DNA of 64,000 nt. It comes from Alphaproteobacteria bacterium (lineage in GTDB: Bacteria > Pseudomonadota > Alphaproteobacteria > UBA8366 > Aestuariispiraceae). The translations under genes were made by a program, and so were the position numbers. The stretch is from the NCBI GenBank assembly GCA_030065235.1, contig JASJDC010000001.1, forward strand, positions 62,001 to 126,000. The letters are read 5' to 3'. Below the pieces are notes generated by a model, which ran no database searches, was not told where the DNA came from, and saw only the letters and a program-made list of their open reading frames with translations. The number at the start of each line of letters is the position of its first letter. Positions within the stretch are counted from its first letter, which is position 1. Positions 17,495 through 26,234 of the stretch are shown one piece after another.

Positions 17495-18379
17495 ATGCCG
17501 ATGTTCGAAGGATCCATGACCGCCTTGATTACGCCGATGCAAGAGAACGGCGCGATCGACGAGAAGGCGTTTCAGGATTTCGTCGAGTGGCAGGTCGCGG
17601 AAGGCACGGTCGGACTGATCCCCGTCGGCACCACCGGCGAGTCGCCAACCCTGAGCCATGCGGAGCATGAGCGCGTGGTCAGCTTGACCGTTGAGGCGGC
17701 GGCCGGCCGGGCCAAAGTGATCGCCGGCGCCGGATCGAACAACACGGCGGAAGCGGTTCAATTGACCAAACATGCGAAACAGGCCGGGGCCGATGCGGTT
17801 CTGAGCGTCACGCCCTATTACAACAAACCTACCCAGGCCGGGCTCTACGCCCATTTCGCGGCGGTCGCCCAGGCGGCAGACATTCCGGTCGTGCTTTACA
17901 ACATCCCGCCGCGCTCGATCATCGACATGTCGGTCGAGACCATGGCGCGGCTGGTCAAGGACCACCCCAACGTGGTCGGGGTGAAGGACGCGACCAACGA
18001 TCTGAACCGGCCGGTCGACACCCGTTTGGCGATCGGCCCGGATTTCAGCCAGCTTTCCGGCGAGGACGGCACGGTCGGCGCTTTCCTCGGGCAAGGGGGG
18101 CATGGCTGCATCTCGGTCAGCGCCAATGTCGCGCCCAAGCTCTGCGCGCAACTGCATCAGGCCTGGCAAGCCCGCGATCTCGACGCTTTCGAGACCCTGC
18201 GCGACCGCTTGATGCCGATCCATAAGGCGATGTTCTGCGAGGCCTCTCCCGGCCCGGCGAAATACGGGGCCAGCCTGTTGGGCAAATGCACGCCCGTCGC
18301 CCGCCTGCCGATCGTCGAGATCGCCGAGAGCAGCAAGGCGCAGGTGCGCGCGGCGATGGAAGGGGTCGGCCTTCTCTAA
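17495..18379 (+). CDS. dapA: 4-hydroxy-tetrahydrodipicolinate synthase
   Basis: Condenses pyruvate with aspartate semialdehyde in the lysine and meso-diaminopimelate pathway. The start at ATG 17495 is preceded by TTGGAG; the resulting 294 residues match the family length. Schiff-base lysine K164 (GVKDAT), proton-relay tyrosine Y135 (VLYNIP), the TTGE segment at 46-49 and YYNKPTQ are all present. smpB follows only 23 bp downstream, likely co-transcribed, an arrangement common in alphaproteobacteria. Confidence 0.96.
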   Translation: MPMFEGSMTALITPMQENGAIDEKAFQDFVEWQVAEGTVGLIPVGTTGESPTLSHAEHERVVSLTVEAAAGRAKVIAGAGSNNTAEAVQLTKHAKQAGADAVLSVTPYYNKPTQAGLYAHFAAVAQAADIPVVLYNIPPRSIIDMSVETMARLVKDHPNVVGVKDATNDLNRPVDTRLAIGPDFSQLSGEDGTVGAFLGQGGHGCISVSANVAPKLCAQLHQAWQARDLDAFETLRDRLMPIHKAMFCEASPGPAKYGASLLGKCTPVARLPIVEIAESSKAQVRAAMEGVGLL

Positions 18380-18402
18380 GCAGAGGGCGGCCGAACGCCG
18401 GG

Positions 18403-18894
18403 ATGGCTGGTAAAAACAGAGGTAAAAACAAGGGCTTGTCGGACGGTCTTGTGGCCGTTAATCGGCGTGCGCGCTTCGATTACGCGATCGAAGAGACGCT
18501 GGAGGCGGGGCTGGTCCTGACCGGGACGGAGGTAAAATCCCTCCGCCATGGCGGCAGCAGCCTGGGCGAGGCCTATGCGGGTCTGAAAGCCGGCGAGCTC
18601 TTTCTGTTCAACGTCCAGATCCCGGTCTATGAGAACGCGCCCAAGGCCTTTCAGCACGAACCGAAACGCCCGCGCAAATTGCTGGTCAAGAAGCGCGAGC
18701 GCGACAAGCTGATCGGCGCCATCAAGCGCGACGGCATGACCCTGATCCCGCTGCGGATGTATTTCAACGATCGCGGCTTGTGCAAATTGCAGCTCGGCCT
18801 GGCGAAGGGCAAAAAGACCGTCGACAAACGCCAGACCATCAAGGACCGCGACTGGCAACGCCGCAAAGGCCGCCTGATGCGCGAGGCGGGGTAG
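18403..18894 (+). CDS. smpB: SsrA-binding protein SmpB
   Basis: Binds tmRNA and brings it to stalled ribosomes for trans-translation. The 163-residue protein starts at ATG 18403 (MAGKNRGKNKGL), shows the beta-barrel core with NRRARFDY, the LTGTEVKSLR motif and the basic C-terminal tail (KGKKTVDKRQTIKDRDWQRRKG, given here in part) that inserts into the ribosomal A site. Length is as in other SmpB proteins. The tmRNA gene itself is not in the window. Confidence 0.97.
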   Translation: MAGKNRGKNKGLSDGLVAVNRRARFDYAIEETLEAGLVLTGTEVKSLRHGGSSLGEAYAGLKAGELFLFNVQIPVYENAPKAFQHEPKRPRKLLVKKRERDKLIGAIKRDGMTLIPLRMYFNDRGLCKLQLGLAKGKKTVDKRQTIKDRDWQRRKGRLMREAG

Positions 18895-19138
18895 AGCCGG
18901 CTTCCGACGATCTGCGCTATCTGGTAGAGCGGCCTGATCGAATGGGCAAACCGCCTTCGTCGCCGACCCGCTGAAGGGCAAATGCTAGCTGCTTGTTGAA
19001 GCGGCCTGAAGATTAATGGCCTGGTTCGCTGTGCCAAGCTATTGGGCGAAACGCTTGACCTCTTGTTGCGTGCGATGATTGGGTTTTTCGCCAGAGCCTC
19101 TACGTTGCCGCAACACTCTTTTCAGGAGCGCTTTACAA

Positions 19139-20980
19139 GTGACCGATCCTAAAAAGGGACTCGGCCTGGACGATTCGACGTCCAATGACTCTGTCGAAGA
19201 TGCTGTATCGATTGCTCGCAGCAGATTGCATTCTTGGGAGTTGGCCAGGGCGGAGAATGACATCGCGCTGTGCGACGCCTTGATGCAGGAACTGCGGGAT
19301 CTGGCGGCGGCGTTTGGTGATAACAGCGCGGTCCGGGAGCAGCTCGTCAAAGGGCTTTTGGAGTCCTTGGACTACGCGAACGAGATCGACGATTCTGCCC
19401 GAAGTCGTTCTTTGTTGCAGGAGATACGCGACCTTGAGGCGGCGCATTTGAGTGACGCCTCGGTTCGCGCGCGGCTCGCAACGGCCCAGTATTGCGAAAT
19501 CTATTGGAGTTCAAAAAAGGGGGATTGGAGCCGGTGTGACCCCGTGTTGCAGGACCTGCGCGATCTCGCGTCGGCTCATGAGGATGACGCCACCGTTCGG
19601 GCGGCTCTCGCCATGTGTCTTTACAACGTGTTGACCAATAGTGAAGGCAGAGGTGATCCGCAGTTACGCGATACTTTGATGCAAGATCTGCGCGGTTTGG
19701 CGGCGGCGCCAGGCGACGACGGCGCGGGTCGACAGATGCTCTCAAGCGCCCTCTTCAACGCGCTGTGCCAGGCGACGGAGGACCGTGACCTACAGCGACG
19801 CGATGCACTGCTGCAGGAACTGCGGGATTTGGCGGCGGCGCATGAGGACGACGGCTCGGTAGGCGCTGATCTGGCAATGGGCCTGTTCAACACACTGAAC
19901 CACGCCAAGGCGGAAGGGGATCTGGCGCGTCGGGACGCGCTGCTGCAGGAGTTGCGCAGTCTGACGGCGGCGCTCGCGGAAGAAAGCCCAATTCGGAAAC
20001 AACTCGCCATGGGTCTCTTCAACACGTTGAACCATGCCGCATGGGAGAATGATCTGGCGCGACGCGATGGACTCTTGCGGGAGCTTCGCACCTTGGCGGC
20101 TGGCCACGCGGAGGATGGTGCGGTCCGGGAAAACCTCGCGATGGGTCTGTTCAACTCAATGAACAACGCCAAGGAGGAAGGCGACCGAGCGCGCAGCGAC
20201 GAGCTATTGCAGGAATTGCGTGACTTGGCGGAAGCGTTTCCAGACCAAAGCACGGTTCGCGCGCACCTCGCGATGGGCTTGATGAACACGCTGAGGTTCG
20301 CTGTGGAGGAAACCGATCGGACGCGGCGCGACGCGCTCTTGCAGGAATTGCGCGATCTGATGGCGAAGCATGGCCAAGACGACGCCGTCCGGAAGCAACT
20401 CGCGATGGGTTTGTTCAACACACTGGCGGACGCCCAGGCCGAGGGAGACGGCGACCTGCGTGACACGCTGCTTCAGGAACTGCGCGATCTTTCGGCGGCC
20501 CATGACGAGGACCCGCATTTGCGGAAGACGCTCGCGCAAAACCTGTTGAATACGCTGAATTGTGTCGCGGACGAAGGGGACTTGCTGCGCCGAGACGCCT
20601 TGTTGCAAGAACTGCGGGATCTGGCGGCGCGCCACATTGAGGACGCTGAAGTTCGCAGACAGTTAGCCATGGGCTTCGTCAATGCGGTGATTGATGCTGA
20701 GCACGGGAAACAAATCGCCCGGGGCCAGAGTTTCATGCGGGAACTGCGAGAGTTGGCGGCTACCCATGCTGGGGACGCTGGGGTCCAGGAGCAAATGGCC
20801 AAAGCACTCAATGTGCTGATCTACTACGATAATGACATGAGCTCGGACCAGAGCGACGCGCTGCGTCGGGAACTGCATGCTTTGGCGGCTGCCAATAGCG
20901 ACGTTGAGAGCATTCAGCATTATTTGCGCTCCGCCAGAGCGATACGCGCGCGCGAGAGTCCCGATGGGGCTAATTCGTAG
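19139..20980 (+). CDS. uncharacterised protein made of twelve 44-residue helical repeats
   Basis: Function unknown. Starting at GTG 19139 (AGGAG at 19124-19128; an in-frame ATG at 19079 has no ribosome site) the 613-residue product has about 47 unique residues and then repeats every 44 residues to near the end. Consensus helices are LLQELRDLAAAH and VRxxLAMGLFNTLNxA, joined by EDDxx and by EGDLARRDA. The pattern of small and large hydrophobics in paired antiparallel helices suggests a solenoid akin to TPR, Sel1 or kinesin-light-chain repeats. There is no signal peptide or membrane segment, so it is probably a cytoplasmic scaffold. It stands alone between smpB and a convergent lipoprotein gene. 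Confidence 0.75.
   Translation: MTDPKKGLGLDDSTSNDSVEDAVSIARSRLHSWELARAENDIALCDALMQELRDLAAAFGDNSAVREQLVKGLLESLDYANEIDDSARSRSLLQEIRDLEAAHLSDASVRARLATAQYCEIYWSSKKGDWSRCDPVLQDLRDLASAHEDDATVRAALAMCLYNVLTNSEGRGDPQLRDTLMQDLRGLAAAPGDDGAGRQMLSSALFNALCQATEDRDLQRRDALLQELRDLAAAHEDDGSVGADLAMGLFNTLNHAKAEGDLARRDALLQELRSLTAALAEESPIRKQLAMGLFNTLNHAAWENDLARRDGLLRELRTLAAGHAEDGAVRENLAMGLFNSMNNAKEEGDRARSDELLQELRDLAEAFPDQSTVRAHLAMGLMNTLRFAVEETDRTRRDALLQELRDLMAKHGQDDAVRKQLAMGLFNTLADAQAEGDGDLRDTLLQELRDLSAAHDEDPHLRKTLAQNLLNTLNCVADEGDLLRRDALLQELRDLAARHIEDAEVRRQLAMGFVNAVIDAEHGKQIARGQSFMRELRELAATHAGDAGVQEQMAKALNVLIYYDNDMSSDQSDALRRELHALAAANSDVESIQHYLRSARAIRARESPDGANS
19280..20980 (+). repeat. tandem 132-bp coding repeats
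   Basis: Twelve units begin at 19280 and follow at 132-bp steps (for example 19808 and 19940, each starting on the leucine before LQELR), the twelfth being one codon shorter, with a partial thirteenth at 20861. DNA similarity is strongest in units five to nine, where the block coding LLQELRDL and AMGLFNTLN is nearly unchanged, while the outer units have diverged. This indicates growth by duplication and offers a route to copy-number change by recombination. Confidence 0.85.
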
Positions 20981-21030
20981 CGGGTGTTGGGTGGTTTAGG
21001 GCGCGCCGCTCCCCACCCCGCCTTCAATCC

Positions 21031-21594
21031 CTACCCATCCGTCTGGATCGAGAAAATCACGCTGCGGCCGGCCTGGTCGAGGCCTTGGCCGTTGATGGCT
21101 TGTTGGCCGGCGACGGGGACGAGGATTCCGGCGATTTGAGCCTGGTTGGAGCAGGTGATCTCCCAATCGCCGCCGACCCGGCCGAGACTGTCGGGCGCAT
21201 CGAAACGGATCAGGCCCTCGCAGGCGATGTTGAGCGGGGGGAGCGCAAAGCTCATCCGCGTGTCGTCGCCGCTCTTGGCGAGTTGGGTGACGGTCCCGAC
21301 GAAGTCGCGGCCTTGCAGGCCCGGCAGGTCGTACCAGATGAAGGCCAGCTTGACCGGGTTGATCGGGGCGAAACTCTGCGGGCCCAGGGGCGGCGGCGGC
21401 TCGTTGGTGACCGGTTGCACCGTCAATGGCGGCAGGGTCGACGCTTCTTCGCGTGCGGGGTCGGCCGCTCTCTGGGGCGTTTGGGCTGTCTGAGCGGGGG
21501 CGGCCGGTTCGGCGGCCGGGGAGGGCGCGTCCAGCGCGCAGCCCGACACGACGCCGACGCACAGCATGGCGGCCAATACTCGATCCTTTGGCAT
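21031..21594 (-). CDS. hypothetical lipoprotein
   Basis: A 187-residue protein with a short signal peptide ending in a lipobox (V16-S17-G18-C19), then a Pro/Ala-rich linker of about 50 residues and a globular domain of about 120 residues. ATG 21594 is chosen over an upstream in-frame start because it places the charged residues and hydrophobic stretch correctly for a lipoprotein signal. The domain contains a WYDLPG segment and two cysteines (IACEGL, ITCSNQ) that could form a disulfide. It is convergent with the repeat-protein gene and divergent from the aminotransferase gene. No family recognised. Confidence 0.7.
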   Translation of the reverse strand: MPKDRVLAAMLCVGVVSGCALDAPSPAAEPAAPAQTAQTPQRAADPAREEASTLPPLTVQPVTNEPPPPLGPQSFAPINPVKLAFIWYDLPGLQGRDFVGTVTQLAKSGDDTRMSFALPPLNIACEGLIRFDAPDSLGRVGGDWEITCSNQAQIAGILVPVAGQQAINGQGLDQAGRSVIFSIQTDG

Positions 21595-21757
21595 GACGCG
21601 CACTATCCTTCTCCCTTTCCCCAAGCTCGCGACTCTTGAGGCTTTCCCGCGATCGTTTCAAGCGGGAAGGCGCCGAGGCGGTTTGGAACCTTGGCCCTGC
21701 GACGCCATCGGCGTATTGCTGGTTCGGTACATGGATCGACGCGAGTTTGGGGGCGAC

Positions 21758-22864
21758 ATGGACGAGCGCTTCATTCCTCTAACCGAGACCGTCCGCGCCT
21801 TGCCGGCGACGACGCCTTTCGTTGGGCCCGAGGCGTTGGAGCGCACGAACGGCGCCGTCTTCAAGGCGCGGATCGGGGCCAATGAAAGCGCCTTCGGCCC
21901 ATCGCCCAAGGCGCTGGCGGCGATGCGCGACGCGGTGGCGGAGGCGAGCTGGTACGGCGATCCGGAGAATTTCGAACTGCGCCAGGCCATCGCCGCGCAT
22001 CATGGCGTCGGGATGGACAATGTCTGCGTCGCCGCCGGGATCGATTCTTTGCTGGGGCTGGTGGTGCGCATGCTGGTCTCGCCCGGCGCGCCGATCGTCA
22101 CCTCCCTGGGCGCCTATCCGACCTTCAACTACCAGGTCTCCGGCTTCGGCGGCGCGCTGCATACGGTTCCCTACCGGAACGATTTCGAGGATCCCGAAGC
22201 GCTGTTGGACAAGGCCAAAGCGGTCGAGGCGCCGCTGCTCTATGTCGCCAATCCGGACAATCCGATGGGTTCCTGGCATGGCGCGGCGTCGGTACAATCG
22301 CTGATCGACAGCGTTCCCACCGGCAAGGTCCTGATCCTGGACGAAGCCTATGCGGATTTTCTCGACCCGGTTGAGATACCGGCGATTGACGTCTCCAACC
22401 CGTGCGTCATTCGGATGCGCACTTTCTCGAAGGCGCACGGGCTGGCGGGCGCGCGGGTCGGCTACGCCATCGCTCACCCGGCTCTGATCACCGGGCTGAA
22501 CAAGATACGCAATCAGTTCGAGGTGACCCGCGTCAGCCAGGCCGGCGCTCTGGCGGCCTTTCAAGACCCGCAATATGTCGGCCAGGTGGTCGCCGAAGTC
22601 GCGGCGGGAAAGGCGGACATTGCAAAGATCGCGTCGAAGCACGGTTTCACGGCGCTGCCATCAGCGACCAATTTCGTCGCCATCGATGTCGGCGGTCATG
22701 AGCAGGCGACGCGCATGATGGCGGAGCTTGGCCGTCGCGGGGTCTTTATCCGGATGCCGGGCGCCGCTCCGTTGAACCGCTGCATTCGGGTGACGGTCGG
22801 GACGGAGAAGGACCGCGCGGTCTTCGCCGATGCCTTGGCGGATGTGGTTGCGAGCGGAGGCTGA
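21758..22864 (+). CDS. PLP-dependent aminotransferase, histidinol-phosphate aminotransferase-like
   Basis: Fold type I PLP aminotransferase, 368 residues, of the HisC branch. The Schiff-base lysine is K225 in RTFSKAHGLAG; NPDNPMG (165-171) and DEAYADF (195-201) bind PLP, and the C-terminal RIRV-like arginine segment (CIRVTVG) is present. ATG 21758 is preferred to 21731 by the G-rich run just upstream. It is followed by a formamidase fusion, a BKACE gene and an acetylpolyamine deacetylase in the same direction, not by his genes, so it probably transaminates a catabolic substrate rather than histidinol phosphate. Confidence 0.85.
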   Translation: MDERFIPLTETVRALPATTPFVGPEALERTNGAVFKARIGANESAFGPSPKALAAMRDAVAEASWYGDPENFELRQAIAAHHGVGMDNVCVAAGIDSLLGLVVRMLVSPGAPIVTSLGAYPTFNYQVSGFGGALHTVPYRNDFEDPEALLDKAKAVEAPLLYVANPDNPMGSWHGAASVQSLIDSVPTGKVLILDEAYADFLDPVEIPAIDVSNPCVIRMRTFSKAHGLAGARVGYAIAHPALITGLNKIRNQFEVTRVSQAGALAAFQDPQYVGQVVAEVAAGKADIAKIASKHGFTALPSATNFVAIDVGGHEQATRMMAELGRRGVFIRMPGAAPLNRCIRVTVGTEKDRAVFADALADVVASGG

Positions 22865-22947
22865 TCCTTGCGCCCGACAATCCGTCTGGAAGCCGACCGG
22901 CGATCGGGCTAGCCTGACCAAATGAAAGGCTTGAGGGGGTCGGTTCC

Positions 22948-24180
22948 ATGAGGGTTTCGTATGCGGAGTCGGCCCCGTCTCTCTGGACGGCGGCGGGGGC
23001 CGCGGGCGGCGCCAGGCTGGTGACGACGCCACGCATCGCGGCCGGCCCGGTGCATCCGCTCGACGACGCCTTTCGCGCGGTCTTGAAACAGGCGGCGCGG
23101 TCATTGACGGCGGAAGGCGCGGCGCCGGGGCATCTGTCCCAGGCGGTGTTTCATATTCATTCCCGAAGTGAGTTCGACGAAGCGTTGCTGGATCTCGACC
23201 TCGCCTATCGCGAGTATTTCGCCGGCAACTTCCCGGAGATCACCGTTGTTGAGGATCCGTCGGTCGAGACGATCGATGTGGCCTTCTCGGCGCTGATCCC
23301 GCCGGCCGACCCGGGCCGGGTGGTCTATGACGGTTATACCCAGGCCGAGATCGACTATCAGTATTCGCCGCGCGCCCAGGCGCCGGATTACGAACGAGTC
23401 TTCGATGTCTGGCGGACCGCGGGACCCGCCTATCAGCGTGCGCATCGCAGGGCTGAGATCTTCTACGGCGACAGCGCGCGGCAGAGCGTCGATCTCTACC
23501 TGCCGCCCGAGGCTGACAACCCGCCGATCCATGTCTTCGTGCATGGCGGCTATTGGCAGGCGATCGACAAGAAGAACCACGCGCATGCCGCCGCCGGTCT
23601 GCTCAGCGCGGGCGTCGCCGTGGCGATGCCGAACTACGACCTGATGCCCGATGTCGATCTTGAGGAGATCATCCGCCAGACCCGCCATTCGGTTGCGAAA
23701 ATCTACGAACTGGCGGGCGCGTACGGTTATGACGGCGAGCGGCTCACCGTGTCGGGCCATTCGGTGGGCGGGCATTTGGCGGGCGTTCTGGCTTGTACGG
23801 AATGGCGGCGGGAAACCGATGGCGCACCGGATGACTTAATCAAGGCCGCGCTCTCGATCTCCGGCGTCTTCGACCTGACGCCGCTGGCGCAAACCGGCAT
23901 GAACCGGGTCTTCGGTTTCACGCCCGATAACTGCCGACGGCTCAGCGTGACCAGCATGCCGCCGCCGACGGCGCTGCCAGTCACGCTCTGCGTCGGCGGC
24001 AAGGAGAGCGCTGAGTTTCATCGCCAGACGACGCTTTTCGGCGATTATATGGCGGCGCAGGGCTGTCCGGTTGAGACGGTCCAGGCGCCGGACGACGATC
24101 ATTTCACCATTGTCGAGGCTTTTGGCGATCCGGCGACGCCGCTGGGCGCGGCCGCGATCGCGATGGCGCGGCGGGCCTAG
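22948..24180 (+). CDS. Rid (RidA/YjgF)-like domain fused to kynurenine formamidase-like alpha/beta hydrolase
   Basis: A 410-residue two-domain protein. Residues about 20-118 resemble the Rid/YjgF fold (GARLVTTPRIAAGP, helix with LKQAARSLTAEGA, LAYREYF, then SVETIDVAFSAL); the usual imine-binding arginine is not visible. Residues about 125-410 are a full arylformamidase-type hydrolase: lead-in YDGYTQAEIDYQYSPR, oxyanion motif H199-G-G-Y-W, nucleophile S272 in GHSVGGHL, acid E353 in GGKESAEF and H385. Such hydrolases cut N-formylkynurenine or related amides. GAGGGGG precedes the ATG. The gene lies 83 bp after the aminotransferase and 28 bp before the BKACE gene, so both domains probably serve one pathway. 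Confidence 0.85.
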   Translation: MRVSYAESAPSLWTAAGAAGGARLVTTPRIAAGPVHPLDDAFRAVLKQAARSLTAEGAAPGHLSQAVFHIHSRSEFDEALLDLDLAYREYFAGNFPEITVVEDPSVETIDVAFSALIPPADPGRVVYDGYTQAEIDYQYSPRAQAPDYERVFDVWRTAGPAYQRAHRRAEIFYGDSARQSVDLYLPPEADNPPIHVFVHGGYWQAIDKKNHAHAAAGLLSAGVAVAMPNYDLMPDVDLEEIIRQTRHSVAKIYELAGAYGYDGERLTVSGHSVGGHLAGVLACTEWRRETDGAPDDLIKAALSISGVFDLTPLAQTGMNRVFGFTPDNCRRLSVTSMPPPTALPVTLCVGGKESAEFHRQTTLFGDYMAAQGCPVETVQAPDDDHFTIVEAFGDPATPLGAAAIAMARRA

Positions 24181-24208
24181 GCGGCCCGGCCAGCGGGGAG
24201 GGGAAGGT

Positions 24209-25138
24209 ATGCCTCAGAAGAAAGCGATCATCACCTGCGCGATCACCGGCTCGATCCACACGCCGACCATGTCGGAACATCTGCCGATCACGCCCGACGA
24301 AATCGCCGAACAGGCGATCGGGGCGGCGGAGGCGGGCGCAGCGGTTCTGCATTTACACGCGCGCAAGCCCGATGACGGGCGCCCGACCCAGGACCCGGAC
24401 GTCTATATGCAGTTCCTGCCGCGCATCAAACAGAACACCAACGCCGTGGTGAACATCACCACCGGCGGGGGCCTGGGCATGCCGGTTGAGGAGCGGCTGG
24501 CCCCGTCGCTGGTCGCCGAGCCGGAGCTCTGCTCGCTGAATATGGGATCGATGAATTTCGGCATCTTCCCCATGCTCGAGAAATACGAGGCTTGGAAATA
24601 CGGCTGGGAGCCCGACTATCTTGCGTCGACCAAGGACTTCATTTTTAAAAACACTTTCAATGATATAGAATCGATCTTGACGAAAATGGGTAAGAAAGAA
24701 ACAAGGTTCGAGTTCGAATGCTATGACGCCGGGCATCTCTATACGCTAAAGCATTTCTATGATCGGGGATTGGTGAAGGCGCCGATCTTCGTGCAATTCG
24801 TCATGGGCATTCTGGGCGGGATCGGGGCCGACACCGAAAACTTGGTCTTCCTGAAGAAGACCGCCGACAAGCTGTTCGGCGAGGCCTATGTTTGGTCGAT
24901 CCTCGGCGCGGGCCGTATGCAGATGCCGCTGGCCGCCGTCGCCGCCGGGATGGGCGGCAATGTCCGTGTCGGGCTGGAGGACAGTTTGTTGATCAGCCGC
25001 GGCAAGCTCGCAAAGAACAACGCGGAGCAGGTCGCCAAAGTGCGCTCGATCCTGGAAAGCCTGTCGATTGAGGTCGCGACGCCGGACGAGGCGCGAGAGA
25101 TATTGGCGCTCAAAGGCGGCGACCGGGTGAAGTTCTAG
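24209..25138 (+). CDS. beta-keto acid cleavage enzyme (BKACE, DUF849 family)
   Basis: Zinc enzyme that condenses a beta-keto acid with acetyl-CoA and splits it to acetoacetate and a new acyl-CoA; the founder, Kce, acts on 3-keto-5-aminohexanoate in lysine fermentation. The 309-residue product has metal-binding H48 and H50 in LHLHARKP, the TTGGG segment after VNIT and GLED with the acidic ligand. A ribosome site (GGGAAGG) precedes ATG 24209. Placement in an operon with aminotransferase, amidase and deacetylase suggests an amino-substituted beta-keto acid as substrate, but the subgroup cannot be told by eye. Confidence 0.9.
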   Translation: MPQKKAIITCAITGSIHTPTMSEHLPITPDEIAEQAIGAAEAGAAVLHLHARKPDDGRPTQDPDVYMQFLPRIKQNTNAVVNITTGGGLGMPVEERLAPSLVAEPELCSLNMGSMNFGIFPMLEKYEAWKYGWEPDYLASTKDFIFKNTFNDIESILTKMGKKETRFEFECYDAGHLYTLKHFYDRGLVKAPIFVQFVMGILGGIGADTENLVFLKKTADKLFGEAYVWSILGAGRMQMPLAAVAAGMGGNVRVGLEDSLLISRGKLAKNNAEQVAKVRSILESLSIEVATPDEAREILALKGGDRVKF

Positions 25139-25161
25139 CCGCGCGAGACGGGAGGTCGGCC

Positions 25162-26190
25162 ATGAAACTCTTCTTCGACGAAGCGCAGCGCCTCCATGAC
25201 CCCGACAGTTTCATTGTGCTCGGCCAGGTCAAACCCAATCCCGAAACGCCGGAACGCGCAGCGCGCCTGTTGGCTGGCGTCGCGGAGACGGGGCATGAGG
25301 CGATTACGCCCGAAGATCATGGTCTGGGGCCGATCGCGGCGGTCCATACGCCGGACTATCTGCATTTCCTGAAGACCATCCATGAGGAATGGAGCCTGGT
25401 TCCCGGCGCCGGGCCGGAGGTCATCCCGAACATCCATCCGACCCGGCATCGTCCCGATGCGCTTTACACGTCGCCGGTCGGCAAGGCTGGCTATTTTATG
25501 GCCGATACCGCTTGCCCGATTTCGGCGGACACTTGGGGGTCGGTCTACGCCAGCGCGCAATCGGCGATCGGCGCGGCGCTGGCGGTGCGCGAGGGGGAGG
25601 CGGCGGTCGCCTACGCCCTGTGCCGGCCGCCAGGCCATCACGCCTTCGCCGACATGGCCGGCGGCTTCTGTTTCGTGAACAATTCGGCCGTCGCCGCGCA
25701 GTTGCTCAGGGCGCGCCACGACCGAGTCTGCGTGCTCGATGTCGATGTGCATCATGGCAACGGCACGCAGGGGATTTTTTACGAACGCTCGGACGTCTTG
25801 ACGGTCTCGCTGCATCGCGACCCGGCGGGTTACTACCCGTTCTTCTGGGGCCACGCCCACGAGTTGGGGGAAGGCGCGGGCCGCGGCTACAATCTGAATT
25901 ATCCGCTGTCGAAAGGGACCATCGATCATGGCTTCCTAATGACGCTGGACCAGGCGCTGGAGAAGATCCGGCTTTACGCGCCCGGCGCGCTTGTCGTCGC
26001 GCTCGGCCTCGACGCCTATGAAGGCGACCCGCTGAAAGGGCTGAAGATCACGACCGAGGGGTTTGGCTATATCGCCGCCCGGATCGCCCGGCTGGGACTG
26101 CCGACCGTTCTGATCCAGGAAGGCGGCTATGTCAGCGACGGGCTCGGCCCCAATCTCGCCAGCTTCCTCGCCGGGTTCGAGAGCATCTAG
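25162..26190 (+). CDS. acetylpolyamine amidohydrolase (histone-deacetylase family)
   Basis: Zinc hydrolase that removes acetyl groups from N-acetylputrescine, acetylcadaverine or similar amines. The 342-residue length and residue positions agree closely with the Mycoplana APAH: tandem histidines H159-H160 (RPPGHHA), zinc ligands D195 and H197 (DVDVHHGN), a later ligand in LGLDAYEGDP and catalytic Y323 (EGGY). It ends the four-gene plus-strand operon, 23 bp after BKACE, and is convergent with the GNAT gene. A role in releasing free diamines or amino acids from acetylated forms is inferred. Confidence 0.9.
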   Translation: MKLFFDEAQRLHDPDSFIVLGQVKPNPETPERAARLLAGVAETGHEAITPEDHGLGPIAAVHTPDYLHFLKTIHEEWSLVPGAGPEVIPNIHPTRHRPDALYTSPVGKAGYFMADTACPISADTWGSVYASAQSAIGAALAVREGEAAVAYALCRPPGHHAFADMAGGFCFVNNSAVAAQLLRARHDRVCVLDVDVHHGNGTQGIFYERSDVLTVSLHRDPAGYYPFFWGHAHELGEGAGRGYNLNYPLSKGTIDHGFLMTLDQALEKIRLYAPGALVVALGLDAYEGDPLKGLKITTEGFGYIAARIARLGLPTVLIQEGGYVSDGLGPNLASFLAGFESI

Positions 26191-26234
26191 GCGAGGCTCG
26201 GTCTGTTGCTTCGGCGCCACAAACCAAGAGACCG

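Noticed and set aside
24695-24725. TTCGAGTTCGAATGC resembling a tRNA T-arm
   Set aside because: It lies inside the BKACE coding region with no acceptor or anticodon arms around it.
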